NCBI GenBank assembly: GCA_021287075.1
Contig: JAJTBD010000006.1
Coordinates: 1 to 64,000, forward strand
Origin: Micrococcales bacterium
Lineage (GTDB): Bacteria; Actinomycetota; Actinomycetes; Actinomycetales; Dermatophilaceae
DNA: 64,000 nt
Direction of reading: 5' to 3'
How positions within the stretch are numbered: position 1 is the stretch's first letter; every line of letters begins with the position of its first letter. The translations under genes were made by a program, and so were the position numbers. This document shows, in pieces, positions 9,244 through 18,185 of the stretch. The notes beneath the pieces are model-generated. The model was not told where the DNA came from and ran no database searches. It saw only the letters and a list, made by a program, of their open reading frames with translations.

Positions 9244-9492
9244 TCAGCCGGCGCGGCGGGCGCGGGCGTTGCGGCGCTTGAGTGCGCGTCGCTCGTCCTC
9301 GCTCATCCCGCCCCAGACTCCGGCGTCCTGGCCGGACTCGATGGCCCACTTCAGGCAGGTGTCGACGACCTCGCACCGACGGCACACGGCCTTGGCCTCC
9401 TCGATCTGCAGGATCGCCGGGCCGGTGTTCCCGATGGGGAAGAACAGCTCCGGGTCCTCGTCGAGGCAGGCCGCGCGGTCGCGCCAGTCCAT
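9244..9492 (-). CDS. whiB1: WhiB1 iron-sulfur transcription regulator
   Basis: An 82-residue WhiB-family protein. Cys9, Cys37, Cys40 and Cys46 form the [4Fe-4S] ligand set, with the GVWGG turn and a basic C-terminus (RRALKRRNARARR) for DNA contact. The opening MDWR and DEDPELFFPIGNTGPA are those of WhiB1 orthologues, in which Trp3 and Phe17/Phe18 contact region 4 of the principal sigma factor. WhiB1 is essential in mycobacteria and its cluster reacts with nitric oxide. AAGGAG lies about 11 nt upstream of ATG. A nearly 0.6-kb non-coding region upstream suggests elaborate control. It is next to a PdtaS-like kinase, a conserved pairing. Confidence 0.95.
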   Translation of the reverse strand: MDWRDRAACLDEDPELFFPIGNTGPAILQIEEAKAVCRRCEVVDTCLKWAIESGQDAGVWGGMSEDERRALKRRNARARRAG

Positions 9493-9943
9493 TCGGATCG
9501 TGCTCCTTGCTGTGCTAGAGGATCGGCGTGCCCGACCGAGGGATGTGGGCGGTCACGCCGGGTGGTGAAGCCTTCAGCGGTGTAAGCGGTTTTACCTCGC
9601 TGCGTGAGAAGGACCCATGCTAGGTGGTGGGTGCCGCCGTGCACAGGTCCTTGTCCGAGCACCATTGTCGGTCACGGGGGCTGCCCTCCACAACGGTTTG
9701 CCCGGTTTTTGTGTTCCATGCCTCCTCACGGCCCCCAGAATCCATCCCGGTTGCACTGTCGTGTGGCCGAATCCGCCCCGAAGTGGCATTGGTCACAAGT
9801 GGTCCGGACCAGTGCGGGACCGCCCCGCCGACGTCCCACGTCAGAGCCGGTATGCCGCCCTCACCCCGCGCCCGCACCCTCGCCCTCACCCCCACCTCCT
9901 GTTAAGCCAAGTGGCGAGTTCCGCACTGATGGCGTGCGCGGGC

Positions 9944-10024
9944 AGATCGACTATCACCTGATGCGATCCGGGGGCCCGGCTGTGCTCACTGAGTCTCACC
10001 GGGCCGGGAGGTGATAGTCGATCT
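9944..10024. repeat. Large nested inverted repeat
   Basis: The outer arms are 16 bp and perfect (9944-9959 and 10009-10024, AGATCGACTATCACCT type). An inner 7-bp pair (9973-9979 with 9999-10005, GGCCCGG/CCGGGCC) is centred the same way. The whole could be a structured RNA, a cruciform operator, or a remnant element. It does not contain the dispersed 9-mer and has no T tract. Confidence 0.75.
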
Positions 10025-10072
10025 TGCCGCCCGCCCGCCGACCTGGAGCCGCGGGCCGGGGAGCGCGCGGCA

Positions 10073-10078
10073 TACGCT
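10073..10078 (+). promoter_or_regulatory. -10 element TACGCT for the 10087 gene
   Basis: TACGCT ends 8 nt before ATG, so transcription should begin at or next to the start codon (leaderless). It overlaps a copy of the dispersed GCGGCATAC motif. Confidence 0.6.
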
Positions 10079-10086
10079 GTGCTCCC

Positions 10087-10491
10087 ATGAGCACCACCGC
10101 GCCGCCCGTCTCCCGCACACCCCGAGTCATCGCCTCCCTGGTGTGCGTGGCGCAGGCGCTGGTGCTGCTGGGGTGGTGCGCGTTCTATGCCTATGAGATC
10201 GCGATCGGGGCGAGCGACGATGTCACGCGTGCGGCGATGTCGGTGCTGCTCATCGCGCTCTTCGCGGCGGCGCTGTTTGCCCTGGGACACATCTGGTTCC
10301 GCACCGACAACTGGTGGCCGCGCACCCCGACGATCGTCTGGAACCTCCTGCTGCTGCCCGTCGCCTGGAGCCTGCACCAGTCGGGCCGCTCACTGATCGC
10401 CGTCGGCGTCGCCCTGCTTGCGATCGTCGGCATCGGCTCGGCGATGGCCACGGCCAACGAGCAGCAGGACGCCGGCCGCGACAGCGACTGA
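10087..10491 (+). CDS. Small four-helix membrane protein
   Basis: A 134-residue protein with four predicted membrane helices: about residues 14-36 (VIASLVCVAQALVLLGWCAF), 48-70, 82-98 and 103-120. Several Trp residues (HIWFRTDNWWPR) lie at a likely membrane interface. The C-terminus ANEQQDAGRDSD is polar and probably cytoplasmic. No catalytic motif is seen. Proteins of this type are common uncharacterised genes in Micrococcales. The start follows the leaderless -10 TACGCT. It converges on the EssC-like ATPase gene with only 6 bp between them. Confidence 0.75.
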   Translation: MSTTAPPVSRTPRVIASLVCVAQALVLLGWCAFYAYEIAIGASDDVTRAAMSVLLIALFAAALFALGHIWFRTDNWWPRTPTIVWNLLLLPVAWSLHQSGRSLIAVGVALLAIVGIGSAMATANEQQDAGRDSD

Positions 10492-10497
10492 CCCCGG

Positions 10498-13400
10498 CTA
10501 TTGCCGGTCCGCCACCTGGATCGGCTCGATCTCGCCGCCACGGACCAGCAGCCCCCGGCCTGCCCCGGCGCTGCTGGTCCCGCGGGGCAGTCGCACCCCC
10601 AGCAGATCCCCGTCCCTCGGCCCCGGGCTGAGCAGAATGCCGCACCCGGCGCGGGCCACGTCGATCAGCGGCCCCCGGAACTGGCCCGCCAGCCGGGCCG
10701 GGTCCGCAGCACAGACCAGGGTCAGCTCGGCCTGGTCGGCCCGCTGCGCGAGATGTGCGAGGGCGGCGAGGAGCCCCGGTGAGGTGAGCCGATCGGCGTC
10801 GTCGACCAGGACCACTGGGTCGGAGGCCTGCTCGACCGCGCGCACCAGCTCATCATCGGTGGCGACCGAGCCCGGTGGCCGCATTGCCCCGGGGCCGGGG
10901 CTCACCACGTGCACGACCGCACGTCCCCCCGCCTGGGTTGCGTCGGCGATCGCCGCGAGGGCGGTGGTGCGACCACTGCCGCGCGGGCCGCACACCAGCA
11001 CGAGCCGATCTCTGCCGGCGAGATCGAAGCCGATGGCATCCCTGCCGTCGCCGCCGAGACCCACTGGGACGACGCCGCACAGGTCATGGTCACCTGATGC
11101 CGCCACGGCCGCTCGCAGATCGGCGCGGGACACCCGCGCCGGGACCGGGGTCACGGTGACCGCCGGCCATGCGAAGAGCCCATGACGCGCATCCCCCAGC
11201 GGGCACCCGTCCCGGTCGGTGCGTGCATGACGCGGCGTGTCACTGTCCGTGGGGCACCAGACGATCTGAGCCTCACGGGCGTCAGCGGCTCGCACGATGC
11301 GTCCGGGCCTGTGGTCGCGGGGCAATTGGGTGGGCCGCAGGCCGGCGAGGGCGGCGTCGGATGGGTCGGCGAGGCGCATCAGCAGGCGCTCCCCGAAGAG
11401 CCCGCTCGTGCGCCCCAGCAGCAGACCCCGGTCCCCGGTCGCGGCGAGCAGCAGCCCGGTGGACTCGCCCTCGCGGACCATTGCGCCCAGGAGATCGGCG
11501 CTCTCGCCGTGGTCGGCCCGCTCGCTCGCGGCCGCCAGGTGATCCCATCCATCGACGAGCACCAGCTCGTAGGGGGGTGCGTCGGCGGGGGACTGCGATC
11601 GCCACTCCGCCAGACTGGCGAACCCGCGGGACTGCATCGCGGCCTTGCGGGCGGAGATGTCCTGGAGCATCCGTGCCGCGAAACGTCGCACTGTCGGCAG
11701 ATCACCACGCGGGACCATGCTCGCAACAGTTGGCCAGGCGGCCAGCTCGGCGAAACCGCCGGCCCCGTCGGTGACGCAGTGGAGGCGGTAGGCGGGCCGG
11801 CGTGCGCCGTGGGGCGCGGCAGGCCGCTCAAGGCCGCTGCTGTCCCGGGTCTCCCGTGCGGGCGGAGAGAGCAGTGTCGTCGTGGCGTGGGCCAGGGCCC
11901 TGAGGGCATTGGTGCGGCCACTGCGGCTTGTGCCGATGATGGCCAGCCTCGGAACCTGCGCCGGGTCCCACCGCAGCACCTCGCGGCGCTGCTGGTCGGG
12001 CACGTCTGCCACGCCGAAGCACAGCTGTGGCGGGTCTTCCTCTGGCGTCACTGTCGCGGCCTCCGAACCGACCTGCCCGGCGAAGTCAGACCAGTCGAGC
12101 AGCGTGGGGAGTGCGGGCAGCCACGGGCGCCGGGCAGGCTGGCTGCCCCGCTGGGCGGCCGCCTCGCGGATGTAGTCGACGAGGGCGGCTGTCGATGCAG
12201 GCCAGCCGGAGGAGGGCGGGTGCCCTTCCTGGGCCAGCGGTCGCGGCCAGCGCACGGGGGCGACCGTGACCATGGTCTCGGGGTGCAGATCTGACGGGCC
12301 CCCGAGGATGGCCGACTGGACCTCGACCAGGGGTCCCGAGCCCGAGCGCAGCAAGGCGCGTCCGGGCGTCGCGGCGGAGAGGCGGACCGCGTCATCGGCC
12401 TCCAGCACGTCCTGCGAGTCGGCACGGTCCCGCACTCGAAGAGCGATGCGGCAGTTGACGTTTGCCTTGATGTCGGCCGACACGACGCCAGCCGGGCGCT
12501 GTGTCGCGAGCACCACATGGACGCCAAGGGACCGGCCCGTCGCGGCGATCCGCACCATGCCGTCCAGAAAGGCAGGCAACTCGTCGGCCAGCACGCGGAA
12601 CTCATCGATGAGCACGACCAGGCGAGCGAGGGGGGTGCAGCCCGGCACCGCGGCATACTCCGTCGCATTGGCGACGCCTGCCTCCTTGAGCAGTCGCTCA
12701 CGACGCCGCAGCTCGGCCTGGAGGGACAGCAGGGCGCGCTCGGCCTCGTGCTCGTCGAGATCTGTGAGCAGACCCGCGACATGGGGCAGATCCGACAGCT
12801 CGCCGAACGCGGCGCCTCCCTTGTAGTCGACGAGCAGCATCGAGACCTCGGCCGGGCTGTGGCCGAGGGCGAGGGCGGCGACCATGGTGCGCAGGAGCTC
12901 CGACTTGCCTGCGCCCGTCGTCCCCGCAACAAGGATGTGCGGGCCGTCGCGGTCGAGGTCGAGGAGTGTCGGGCCGGCAGTTCCCATGCCGAGTGGGATA
13001 CGGACAGGACGTCCCGAGTCCCACTGCGAGACAATGCTTTCCGGCGACTGCACAAGCTCCCCGAAAGTGACCCTCGCTGGGATCCCGTGACCGGTGCCCG
13101 AGCGGTCACGCAGCGGTGCCAGGGCCGTGGCGATCCGGTGGGCCCACCATTCGCCCACGGCATCGGGCGAGAGCTGTGTCACCTGGCCTCCAGAGAGGGA
13201 GGCTGAGCCGTCTGGGCGGAGGGAGAGCACCGCTGTGGAGTCGAGAGGGGGAGCGCCCTCCTCGCCCTCGAGGACGACGGCACAGAGGCGGCGCGAGGGA
13301 TCGCGCGCAGCGGCGAAGAGTGCGTCGCGGTTCCACCCCACAGGCCAGGCGGACGGCCCGAGTGCGAGGACGACCGTCCAAGACCCGTCTGGCTCATCTC

Positions 13401-14685
13401 CATCGAGCAGTGTCTCCAGCTCCGGCCCCGTGGCGACGGCATGCGCATGCGGGAGGAAGCCCCACCAGGGCAGGTGCGGCTCGAGCGCCGGCCCGACCAG
13501 CACCAGCCGCAGGCGAGCCGGGGCGTGCAGGACGGCGAGCTGACCGATGATGCTGCGGACCATGCCGGCAGCATCGCCCCCGTGGACGGTAAAGAGGCCG
13601 ATCTCGTTGAGCGACAACGTGACTGGGGCCTGCGCGAGCATCGATGGACGTGTCCTGCCGGTGCCGAGCTGGGCGCTCGATCGTGCGGGGACCGTCCCGG
13701 ACCCGAGTCTGACGGTGAGGAACTCGGGGTCTGTCGGGCGGCGCGACCACAGGCGATCGCCGGGCTGCTCGGCAGTGACCAGGACCGTCGCGGGATCGGG
13801 GTGTGCCCACTCGGTCCAGGCCCGCTCGCGGCGTGCGCTCGCCTCCAGCTCGGCGATCGCGGCAGCGCGCTCGGTCGAGTGCTGGGCCAGGGCAAGGGCG
13901 TGACGGCGGCGGTGGGCCCGACGGTCCGACCACGCATTGCCGCCGAGGAGCAGCGGTCCGAGGAGCCCGAACGCGAGGAGATAGGGGGACATGAAGATGG
14001 CCAGGCCGATGCTGACCGGGAGCGGCAGCAGCATCGGCAGCCAGGGGATGCGCGGCGGCTCTGGGGTGCTGGGCCGGTCCGCCACGGTGACGGTGGTCGG
14101 GTGGGGTGCCTGACGGCCGGCCGCGCGGGTCCGGACCTCCACCGTGCCGTCACCGGTGGCCACGGTGCTCAGGCGTCGGCCGGCCACGAGCAGAGCGATC
14201 TGCGTGGCGCCGATCCAGACCGGGTCGGCGATCGTCACCCGCTCCCGGCGGGGGCCGCCGTTGGTCGTCGTGCCCATGACCAGGGTGACGCCGTCCGGCG
14301 TCACCTCGAGGATGCCGTGGTGGCGCGATACCGCGGGGTCGTCCACGACGATGTCGTTGCCCGGATCCCGGCCGACCGTGTGCCGTCCGAGCGGCAGTGG
14401 CCAGGTGCGCCCGCAGTCGGGGCCGGCGGTGATGCCGAGATGGGCAGCGGGCGGAGGTCGGTCGGCAGGACACTTGGAGCGCGCCGGGTCCGTGGGCGCC
14501 GGTGAGAGGACAGCGCCGTGGAGGAGGGGCGGCTGCCCCAGGACGGCGTCCGGGTCCACCGGCGTCTCTCCGCACCGCCATGCTGCCCCGCCGAGCCCCA
14601 GCTGGGCGAAGGTCGTCGCGGCGGGGCAGGCGACCTCGACGACTGACAGGACCCCCGGGCGGGCGATCTGGAGTGCCATCTGCAT
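10498..14685 (-). CDS. FHA-domain FtsK/SpoIIIE (EssC-like) ATPase
   Basis: About 1395 residues. An FHA domain near residues 95-150 (GRHTVGRDPGND, then AVSRHHGILEV) is followed by two membrane helices around 200-245 (IPWLPMLLPLPVSIGLAIF) and three tandem FtsK-like ATPase modules. Module 1 has intact Walker A GTTGAGKSE (about 585) and Walker B VVLIDEF (about 692). Modules 2 (GTSRSGRTN, about 920) and 3 (GPRGSGRTT, about 1233) have Arg in place of the Walker A Lys. This is the layout of type VII secretion EssC/EccC motor proteins, but no WXG100 substrate or other ESX gene is nearby. ATG 14685 is 7 nt after a TACTGT hexamer, supporting that start. It is divergent from the Tad operon. Confidence 0.85.
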   Translation of the reverse strand: MQMALQIARPGVLSVVEVACPAATTFAQLGLGGAAWRCGETPVDPDAVLGQPPLLHGAVLSPAPTDPARSKCPADRPPPAAHLGITAGPDCGRTWPLPLGRHTVGRDPGNDIVVDDPAVSRHHGILEVTPDGVTLVMGTTTNGGPRRERVTIADPVWIGATQIALLVAGRRLSTVATGDGTVEVRTRAAGRQAPHPTTVTVADRPSTPEPPRIPWLPMLLPLPVSIGLAIFMSPYLLAFGLLGPLLLGGNAWSDRRAHRRRHALALAQHSTERAAAIAELEASARRERAWTEWAHPDPATVLVTAEQPGDRLWSRRPTDPEFLTVRLGSGTVPARSSAQLGTGRTRPSMLAQAPVTLSLNEIGLFTVHGGDAAGMVRSIIGQLAVLHAPARLRLVLVGPALEPHLPWWGFLPHAHAVATGPELETLLDGDEPDGSWTVVLALGPSAWPVGWNRDALFAAARDPSRRLCAVVLEGEEGAPPLDSTAVLSLRPDGSASLSGGQVTQLSPDAVGEWWAHRIATALAPLRDRSGTGHGIPARVTFGELVQSPESIVSQWDSGRPVRIPLGMGTAGPTLLDLDRDGPHILVAGTTGAGKSELLRTMVAALALGHSPAEVSMLLVDYKGGAAFGELSDLPHVAGLLTDLDEHEAERALLSLQAELRRRERLLKEAGVANATEYAAVPGCTPLARLVVLIDEFRVLADELPAFLDGMVRIAATGRSLGVHVVLATQRPAGVVSADIKANVNCRIALRVRDRADSQDVLEADDAVRLSAATPGRALLRSGSGPLVEVQSAILGGPSDLHPETMVTVAPVRWPRPLAQEGHPPSSGWPASTAALVDYIREAAAQRGSQPARRPWLPALPTLLDWSDFAGQVGSEAATVTPEEDPPQLCFGVADVPDQQRREVLRWDPAQVPRLAIIGTSRSGRTNALRALAHATTTLLSPPARETRDSSGLERPAAPHGARRPAYRLHCVTDGAGGFAELAAWPTVASMVPRGDLPTVRRFAARMLQDISARKAAMQSRGFASLAEWRSQSPADAPPYELVLVDGWDHLAAASERADHGESADLLGAMVREGESTGLLLAATGDRGLLLGRTSGLFGERLLMRLADPSDAALAGLRPTQLPRDHRPGRIVRAADAREAQIVWCPTDSDTPRHARTDRDGCPLGDARHGLFAWPAVTVTPVPARVSRADLRAAVAASGDHDLCGVVPVGLGGDGRDAIGFDLAGRDRLVLVCGPRGSGRTTALAAIADATQAGGRAVVHVVSPGPGAMRPPGSVATDDELVRAVEQASDPVVLVDDADRLTSPGLLAALAHLAQRADQAELTLVCAADPARLAGQFRGPLIDVARAGCGILLSPGPRDGDLLGVRLPRGTSSAGAGRGLLVRGGEIEPIQVADRQ

Positions 14686-14810
14686 GCCCGCGACAGTAGG
14701 CCTGAGGCGATGACCGCCTCGGCACTTATCCACAGGCCGCGAGCCTGTGGATGACGACGGCCCGTCCCGGCGCGCCCGGCATACCTTGGGCTGGTCACAC
14801 GCTCCTCCGG

Positions 14811-14839
14811 TTGCCGGACTGTGCAACCCCACTTACGGT
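14811..14839 (+). promoter_or_regulatory. Putative Tad operon promoter
   Basis: TTGCCG (14811-14816) and TACGGT (14834-14839) are separated by 17 nt, a good housekeeping-sigma match. Transcription would start near 14846, leaving a leader of about 45 nt before tadA. Confidence 0.6.
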
Positions 14840-14890
14840 GCTGCGGGGCGGACATGCGAGGCCGATGGCCGACGAAGGGGAAGGGGGGCC

Positions 14891-16120
14891 ATGGACGGCA
14901 TCAGGACCGTCGAGAGCGAGGTCAGAGAGCTGATCCGTCGCTCCGAGCTGGACCCGGCGCGGGACCAGGCGGCTGCGCGACGACTGGTCTGGGAGGCCGT
15001 GGAGGACTACGACGAGCGCGCGCTCCACGGCGGCCTGCCGATGCTCGGCAACCTCGAGGACGCGGCCAAGGCCGTGTGGGACTCGGTGGCCGGCTTCGGT
15101 CCGCTGCAGCGCTATTTCGATGATCCCGAGGTCGAGGAGATATGGATCAACGAGCCGTCCAAGGTCTTCATCGCACGCGGTGGCGTCGCCGAGCTCACCA
15201 CGACGATCCTCACGGCCGATGAGGTGCGCGACCTCGTCGAGCGCATGCTCAAGTCCTCCGGCCGGCGGGTCGATCTCAGCTCCCCCTTCGTGGACGCGGT
15301 GCTGCCCGACGGCAGCCGACTGCACGTCGTGATCCCCGACATCACCCGCGAGCACTGGGCGGTCAATGTCCGCAAGTTCGTGGTCAAGGCCGACCGTCTG
15401 GAGGACCTCGTGCGGCTGGGCACCCTCACCAGCCAGGCCGCGCGCTTCCTCGAGGCGGCAGTTGTCGCCGGGCTGAACATCCTTGTCGCGGGCGGCACCC
15501 AGGCCGGCAAGACCACCATGCTCAACTGCCTCGCGGCCGCCATCCCTCCCCGCGAGCGGGTCGTCACCTGCGAGGAGGTCTTTGAGCTCAAGATCCCGCA
15601 GCGCGACGTCGCCGCCATGCAGTGCCGCCAGCCCAGCCTCGAGGGCACGGGGGAGGTGCCGCTGCGCCGGCTGGTCAAGGAGGCGCTGCGGATGCGACCG
15701 TCTCGGATCATCGTCGGGGAGGTCCGCCAGGCAGAGAGCCTTGACCTGCTGATCGCGCTCAACAGCGGCCTGCCTGGCATGTGCACGCTGCACGCCAACA
15801 GCGCCCGCGAGGCGATCACCAAGATGTGCACGCTGCCGCTGCTCGCCGGGGAGAACGTCGGCAGCCGGTTTGTCGTGCCGACCGTGGCCGGGTCTGTCGA
15901 CATCGTTGTCCATGCGGCCCTGGAGCGTGACGGGGTCCGTCGTGTCCGGGAGATCTGCGCCGTCCCCGGCCGCACGGAGGGAGACGTCGTCGAGATCGCC
16001 GACCTCTTCGTCCAGCGCGGTGGAAGGCTGGCTCGCGCAGACGGATTCCCGCCCCACGTAGAGCGATTCGAGCGCGCCGGCTATGACGTGGCGGCGCTCC
16101 TTGCCCAGGAGACGATGTGA
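14891..16120 (+). CDS. tadA: TadA/CpaF-type pilus assembly ATPase
   Basis: A 409-residue type II/IV secretion ATPase that powers assembly of Tad/Flp pili. The N-terminal domain contains GPLQRYFDDPEVEEIWINEP, typical of CpaF. Walker A GGTQAGKTT is at 201-209, and Asp-box, Walker B (RIIVGEVRQAESLDLL) and His-box (GMCTLHANSARE) follow. It is cytoplasmic and hexameric by family. ATG 14891 follows an AAGGGGGG purine tract; the upstream frame crosses the promoter. It is the first gene of the Tad operon and its stop overlaps tadB by 4 bp. Confidence 0.95.
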   Translation: MDGIRTVESEVRELIRRSELDPARDQAAARRLVWEAVEDYDERALHGGLPMLGNLEDAAKAVWDSVAGFGPLQRYFDDPEVEEIWINEPSKVFIARGGVAELTTTILTADEVRDLVERMLKSSGRRVDLSSPFVDAVLPDGSRLHVVIPDITREHWAVNVRKFVVKADRLEDLVRLGTLTSQAARFLEAAVVAGLNILVAGGTQAGKTTMLNCLAAAIPPRERVVTCEEVFELKIPQRDVAAMQCRQPSLEGTGEVPLRRLVKEALRMRPSRIIVGEVRQAESLDLLIALNSGLPGMCTLHANSAREAITKMCTLPLLAGENVGSRFVVPTVAGSVDIVVHAALERDGVRRVREICAVPGRTEGDVVEIADLFVQRGGRLARADGFPPHVERFERAGYDVAALLAQETM

Positions 16121-16986
16121 GCGGATCTCTGCTCGGGCTCACTCTGGGCGTCGGTCTCTTCCTCATCTGGTGGTCCTGCTGGGTGCCAGATGAGACGGTC
16201 GTCGGTCACCGGGGGCGGCCGACCCTGCTCGACAGGCTCGGGGACGAGCTGGTGCAGGCCGGCCATGGCGGGGTCTCGCCCAAGACGCTGCTGGCGGGCT
16301 GCGTCGGCACGGGCCTGCTCGTGGGAGTCCTGTTCTTCCTCATCAGCCAGGTCGCTGCCATCGCTCTGTGCTTCGGGCTGTTCGCCGCCTATGGGCCAAT
16401 CGCGTTGGTGCGCATGCGGGCTCGTCGTCGGCGCACCGCGCTCAGGGACTTGTGGCCGGATGCCGTGGACAACATCGCGTCCGCTGTGCGAGCGGGCATG
16501 GCGCTCCCCGAGGCGTTGGCGCAGCTCGGGCACCGCGGACCGGAGGAACTGCGCCCGCCGTTCGCGGCCTTCGCCCACGACTACCGGACCACCGGGCGTT
16601 TCCACGAGTGCCTCGACCGGCTCAAGGAGCGACTGAGCGACCCCGTCGGCGACCGTCTGGTCGAGTCCCTGCGCATCGCCAGGGAGGTCGGCGGCAGCGA
16701 CCTCGGTGCGCTGCTTCGCACCCTGTCCACCTTCCTGCGTGAGGACTCGCGCACGCGTGCCGAGATGGAGGCGCGCCAGAGCTGGACAGTGAATGCCGCG
16801 CGCCTCGCCGTCGCGGCGCCGTGGATCGTCCTCGCCCTGCTCTGCACCCGGCCCGAGTCCATCCAGGCATATGACACGCGCGCCGGCGCCGTGGTCCTGT
16901 TCGTGGGGGCGGCGGTCAGCCTCGCGGCATACCGGATCATGATCCAGCTCGGACGTCTCTCCGAGGACCAGCGGGTGCTGCGATGA
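16117..16986 (+). CDS. tadB: TadB-like pilus inner-membrane protein
   Basis: A 289-residue protein of the type II secretion F (GspF/PilC) family. Hydrophobic segments lie at about residues 4-22, 62-95 and two near the C-terminus (AAPWIVLALLCTR, AVVLFVGAAVSLAAY). The cytoplasmic helical T2SSF core (NIASAVRAGMALPEALAQLG ... SLRIAREVGGSDLGALLRTL) lies between them. It forms the membrane platform with TadC on which TadA acts. GTG overlaps the tadA stop and the 3' end overlaps tadC by 4 bp, so the three are translationally coupled. Confidence 0.9.
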   Translation: MSGSLLGLTLGVGLFLIWWSCWVPDETVVGHRGRPTLLDRLGDELVQAGHGGVSPKTLLAGCVGTGLLVGVLFFLISQVAAIALCFGLFAAYGPIALVRMRARRRRTALRDLWPDAVDNIASAVRAGMALPEALAQLGHRGPEELRPPFAAFAHDYRTTGRFHECLDRLKERLSDPVGDRLVESLRIAREVGGSDLGALLRTLSTFLREDSRTRAEMEARQSWTVNAARLAVAAPWIVLALLCTRPESIQAYDTRAGAVVLFVGAAVSLAAYRIMIQLGRLSEDQRVLR

Positions 16987-17912
16987 CCATGACGCCACTG
17001 CTGGGCGGTCTGCTCGGTGCCCTCCTTGGGACGGGACTGCTCCTGACCTATCTCGGCCTGCCGCACCGGCGCCGGCCAGGTCTCGAGGCCCGACTCGTCC
17101 CCTATCTGCGGGACACGCCCAGACCCAGTCGACTGCTGTCGCCCGTCGAGTCGACATCCCCGCTCCGGGCCTTCTTCGCACCGCTTCTGTCAGACAGCGC
17201 GCAGGTGGTCGAGCGCTTCCTCGGCGGGGCCACATCGGTGCGCTCCCGGCTGATGCGCGCAGGCAAGGCGCCCGACGTCGACCGCTTCCGTGCCGAGCAG
17301 GTGATCTGGGGTGCAGCGGGGGCGGCCGCCGGCGCCGCGTTCAGTCTCCTCGCCTGGCTGGCCCGCGGGGCATCCCCGGTCTCGCTGGTCCTGCTGGTGC
17401 TGTGCAGCGCCCTGGCCGGCATCGTCGCGCGGGACCAGTGGCTCAGCCGCCAGGCCAACACCCGGGAGCGACAGATGCTTGCCGAGTTCCCCACGATCGC
17501 AGAGCTGTTGGCACTTGCGGTCGCCGCCGGCGAGGGGGCGGTTGGCGCGCTGGAGCGGGTCACGCGTCTCTCGCACGGCGAGCTCTCCGGGGAGCTGGCA
17601 CGGTGCCTCGCAGACGCCCGCGCCGGGGCCAACCTCCCGGTGGCCCTCCAGGGGCTCGCCGACAGGACTGGTCTGGTCAGCCTCGCGCGTTTCGTCGACG
17701 GGATCGTCGTCGCAGTCGAGCGGGGCACCCCGTTGGCCGAGGTGCTCCGTGCCCAGGCCCAGGACGTCCGCGAGGCCGGCCGTCGGGCCACGATGGAGGA
17801 GGGCGGCAAGAAGGAGATCACGATGATGGTCCCGGTCGTCTTCCTGGTCCTGCCCGTCACCGTGCTCTTCGCGGTGTTCCCCGGTTTCTCGTTCATGAGG
17901 TTCACCATGTGA
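16983..17912 (+). CDS. tadC: TadC-like pilus inner-membrane protein
   Basis: A 309-residue second T2SSF-family platform protein. N-terminal helix LGGLLGALLGTGLLLTYLGL, a pair of central helices (AAGAAAGAAFSLLAWLA, LVLLVLCSALAGIVA), the T2SSF core with LLALAVAAGEGAVGALERVT and SLARFVDGIVVAVERGTPLA, and the C-terminal helix VPVVFLVLPVTVLFAVFPGF. The motif GGKKEITMMVPVVF is characteristic of TadC. Overlaps tadB by 4 bp. A 67-bp gap, with a fresh ribosome binding site, separates it from the pilin gene. Confidence 0.9.
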   Translation: MTMTPLLGGLLGALLGTGLLLTYLGLPHRRRPGLEARLVPYLRDTPRPSRLLSPVESTSPLRAFFAPLLSDSAQVVERFLGGATSVRSRLMRAGKAPDVDRFRAEQVIWGAAGAAAGAAFSLLAWLARGASPVSLVLLVLCSALAGIVARDQWLSRQANTRERQMLAEFPTIAELLALAVAAGEGAVGALERVTRLSHGELSGELARCLADARAGANLPVALQGLADRTGLVSLARFVDGIVVAVERGTPLAEVLRAQAQDVREAGRRATMEEGGKKEITMMVPVVFLVLPVTVLFAVFPGFSFMRFTM

Positions 17913-17979
17913 CGAAGCCAAAACCACTGACAGCACACGCAATTCGATGCAACGAGAGTCAACGACGATAGGAGCCACA

Positions 17980-18183
17980 ATGCAGTCCCTTGTCCGTGCC
18001 CACCAGGCACTGATCAACCGAGTCCGAGCACTTGCCGAGTCCGGTGAGGAGCGAGGGGATGTCCCCGGCTGGGTGCTCATCACCCTCATGACGGCGGCCC
18101 TGGTTGCCGCGATCTGGGCTGTTGCGCAGGGGCAGATCCTGGACCTGTTCGAGCGTGCGATGAACAAGGTCTCGGGCATCTGA
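17980..18183 (+). CDS. Flp-like prepilin
   Basis: A 67-residue protein, the likely major pilin. A charged leader of about 30 residues ends at EERG, followed by DVPGWVLITLMTAALVAAIW, a hydrophobic helix of the prepilin type, and a short polar tail (LFERAMNKVSGI). A prepilin peptidase would cleave near the Gly before DVPG. Glu at position 5 of the mature helix is not obvious, so it is a divergent Flp relative of the kind common in actinobacterial Tad loci. An AGGAG site 6 nt before ATG 17980 sets the start. The position between tadC and tadE supports the role. Confidence 0.75.
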   Translation: MQSLVRAHQALINRVRALAESGEERGDVPGWVLITLMTAALVAAIWAVAQGQILDLFERAMNKVSGI

Positions 18184-18185
18184 GG

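Larger units (their letters stand above)
9493..10086. promoter_or_regulatory. Non-coding divergent region upstream of whiB1
   Basis: About 594 bp between whiB1 (leftward) and a small membrane-protein gene (rightward). No convincing coding frame is present. It holds a 12-bp palindrome TGGTCCGGACCA at 9800-9811, a TTGTGACC half-site on the bottom strand just beside it that faintly resembles half of a CRP site, one copy of GTATGCCGC near 9851, and a large inverted repeat at 9944-10024. The whiB1 promoter must lie here, but I cannot place its hexamers. Confidence 0.6.
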
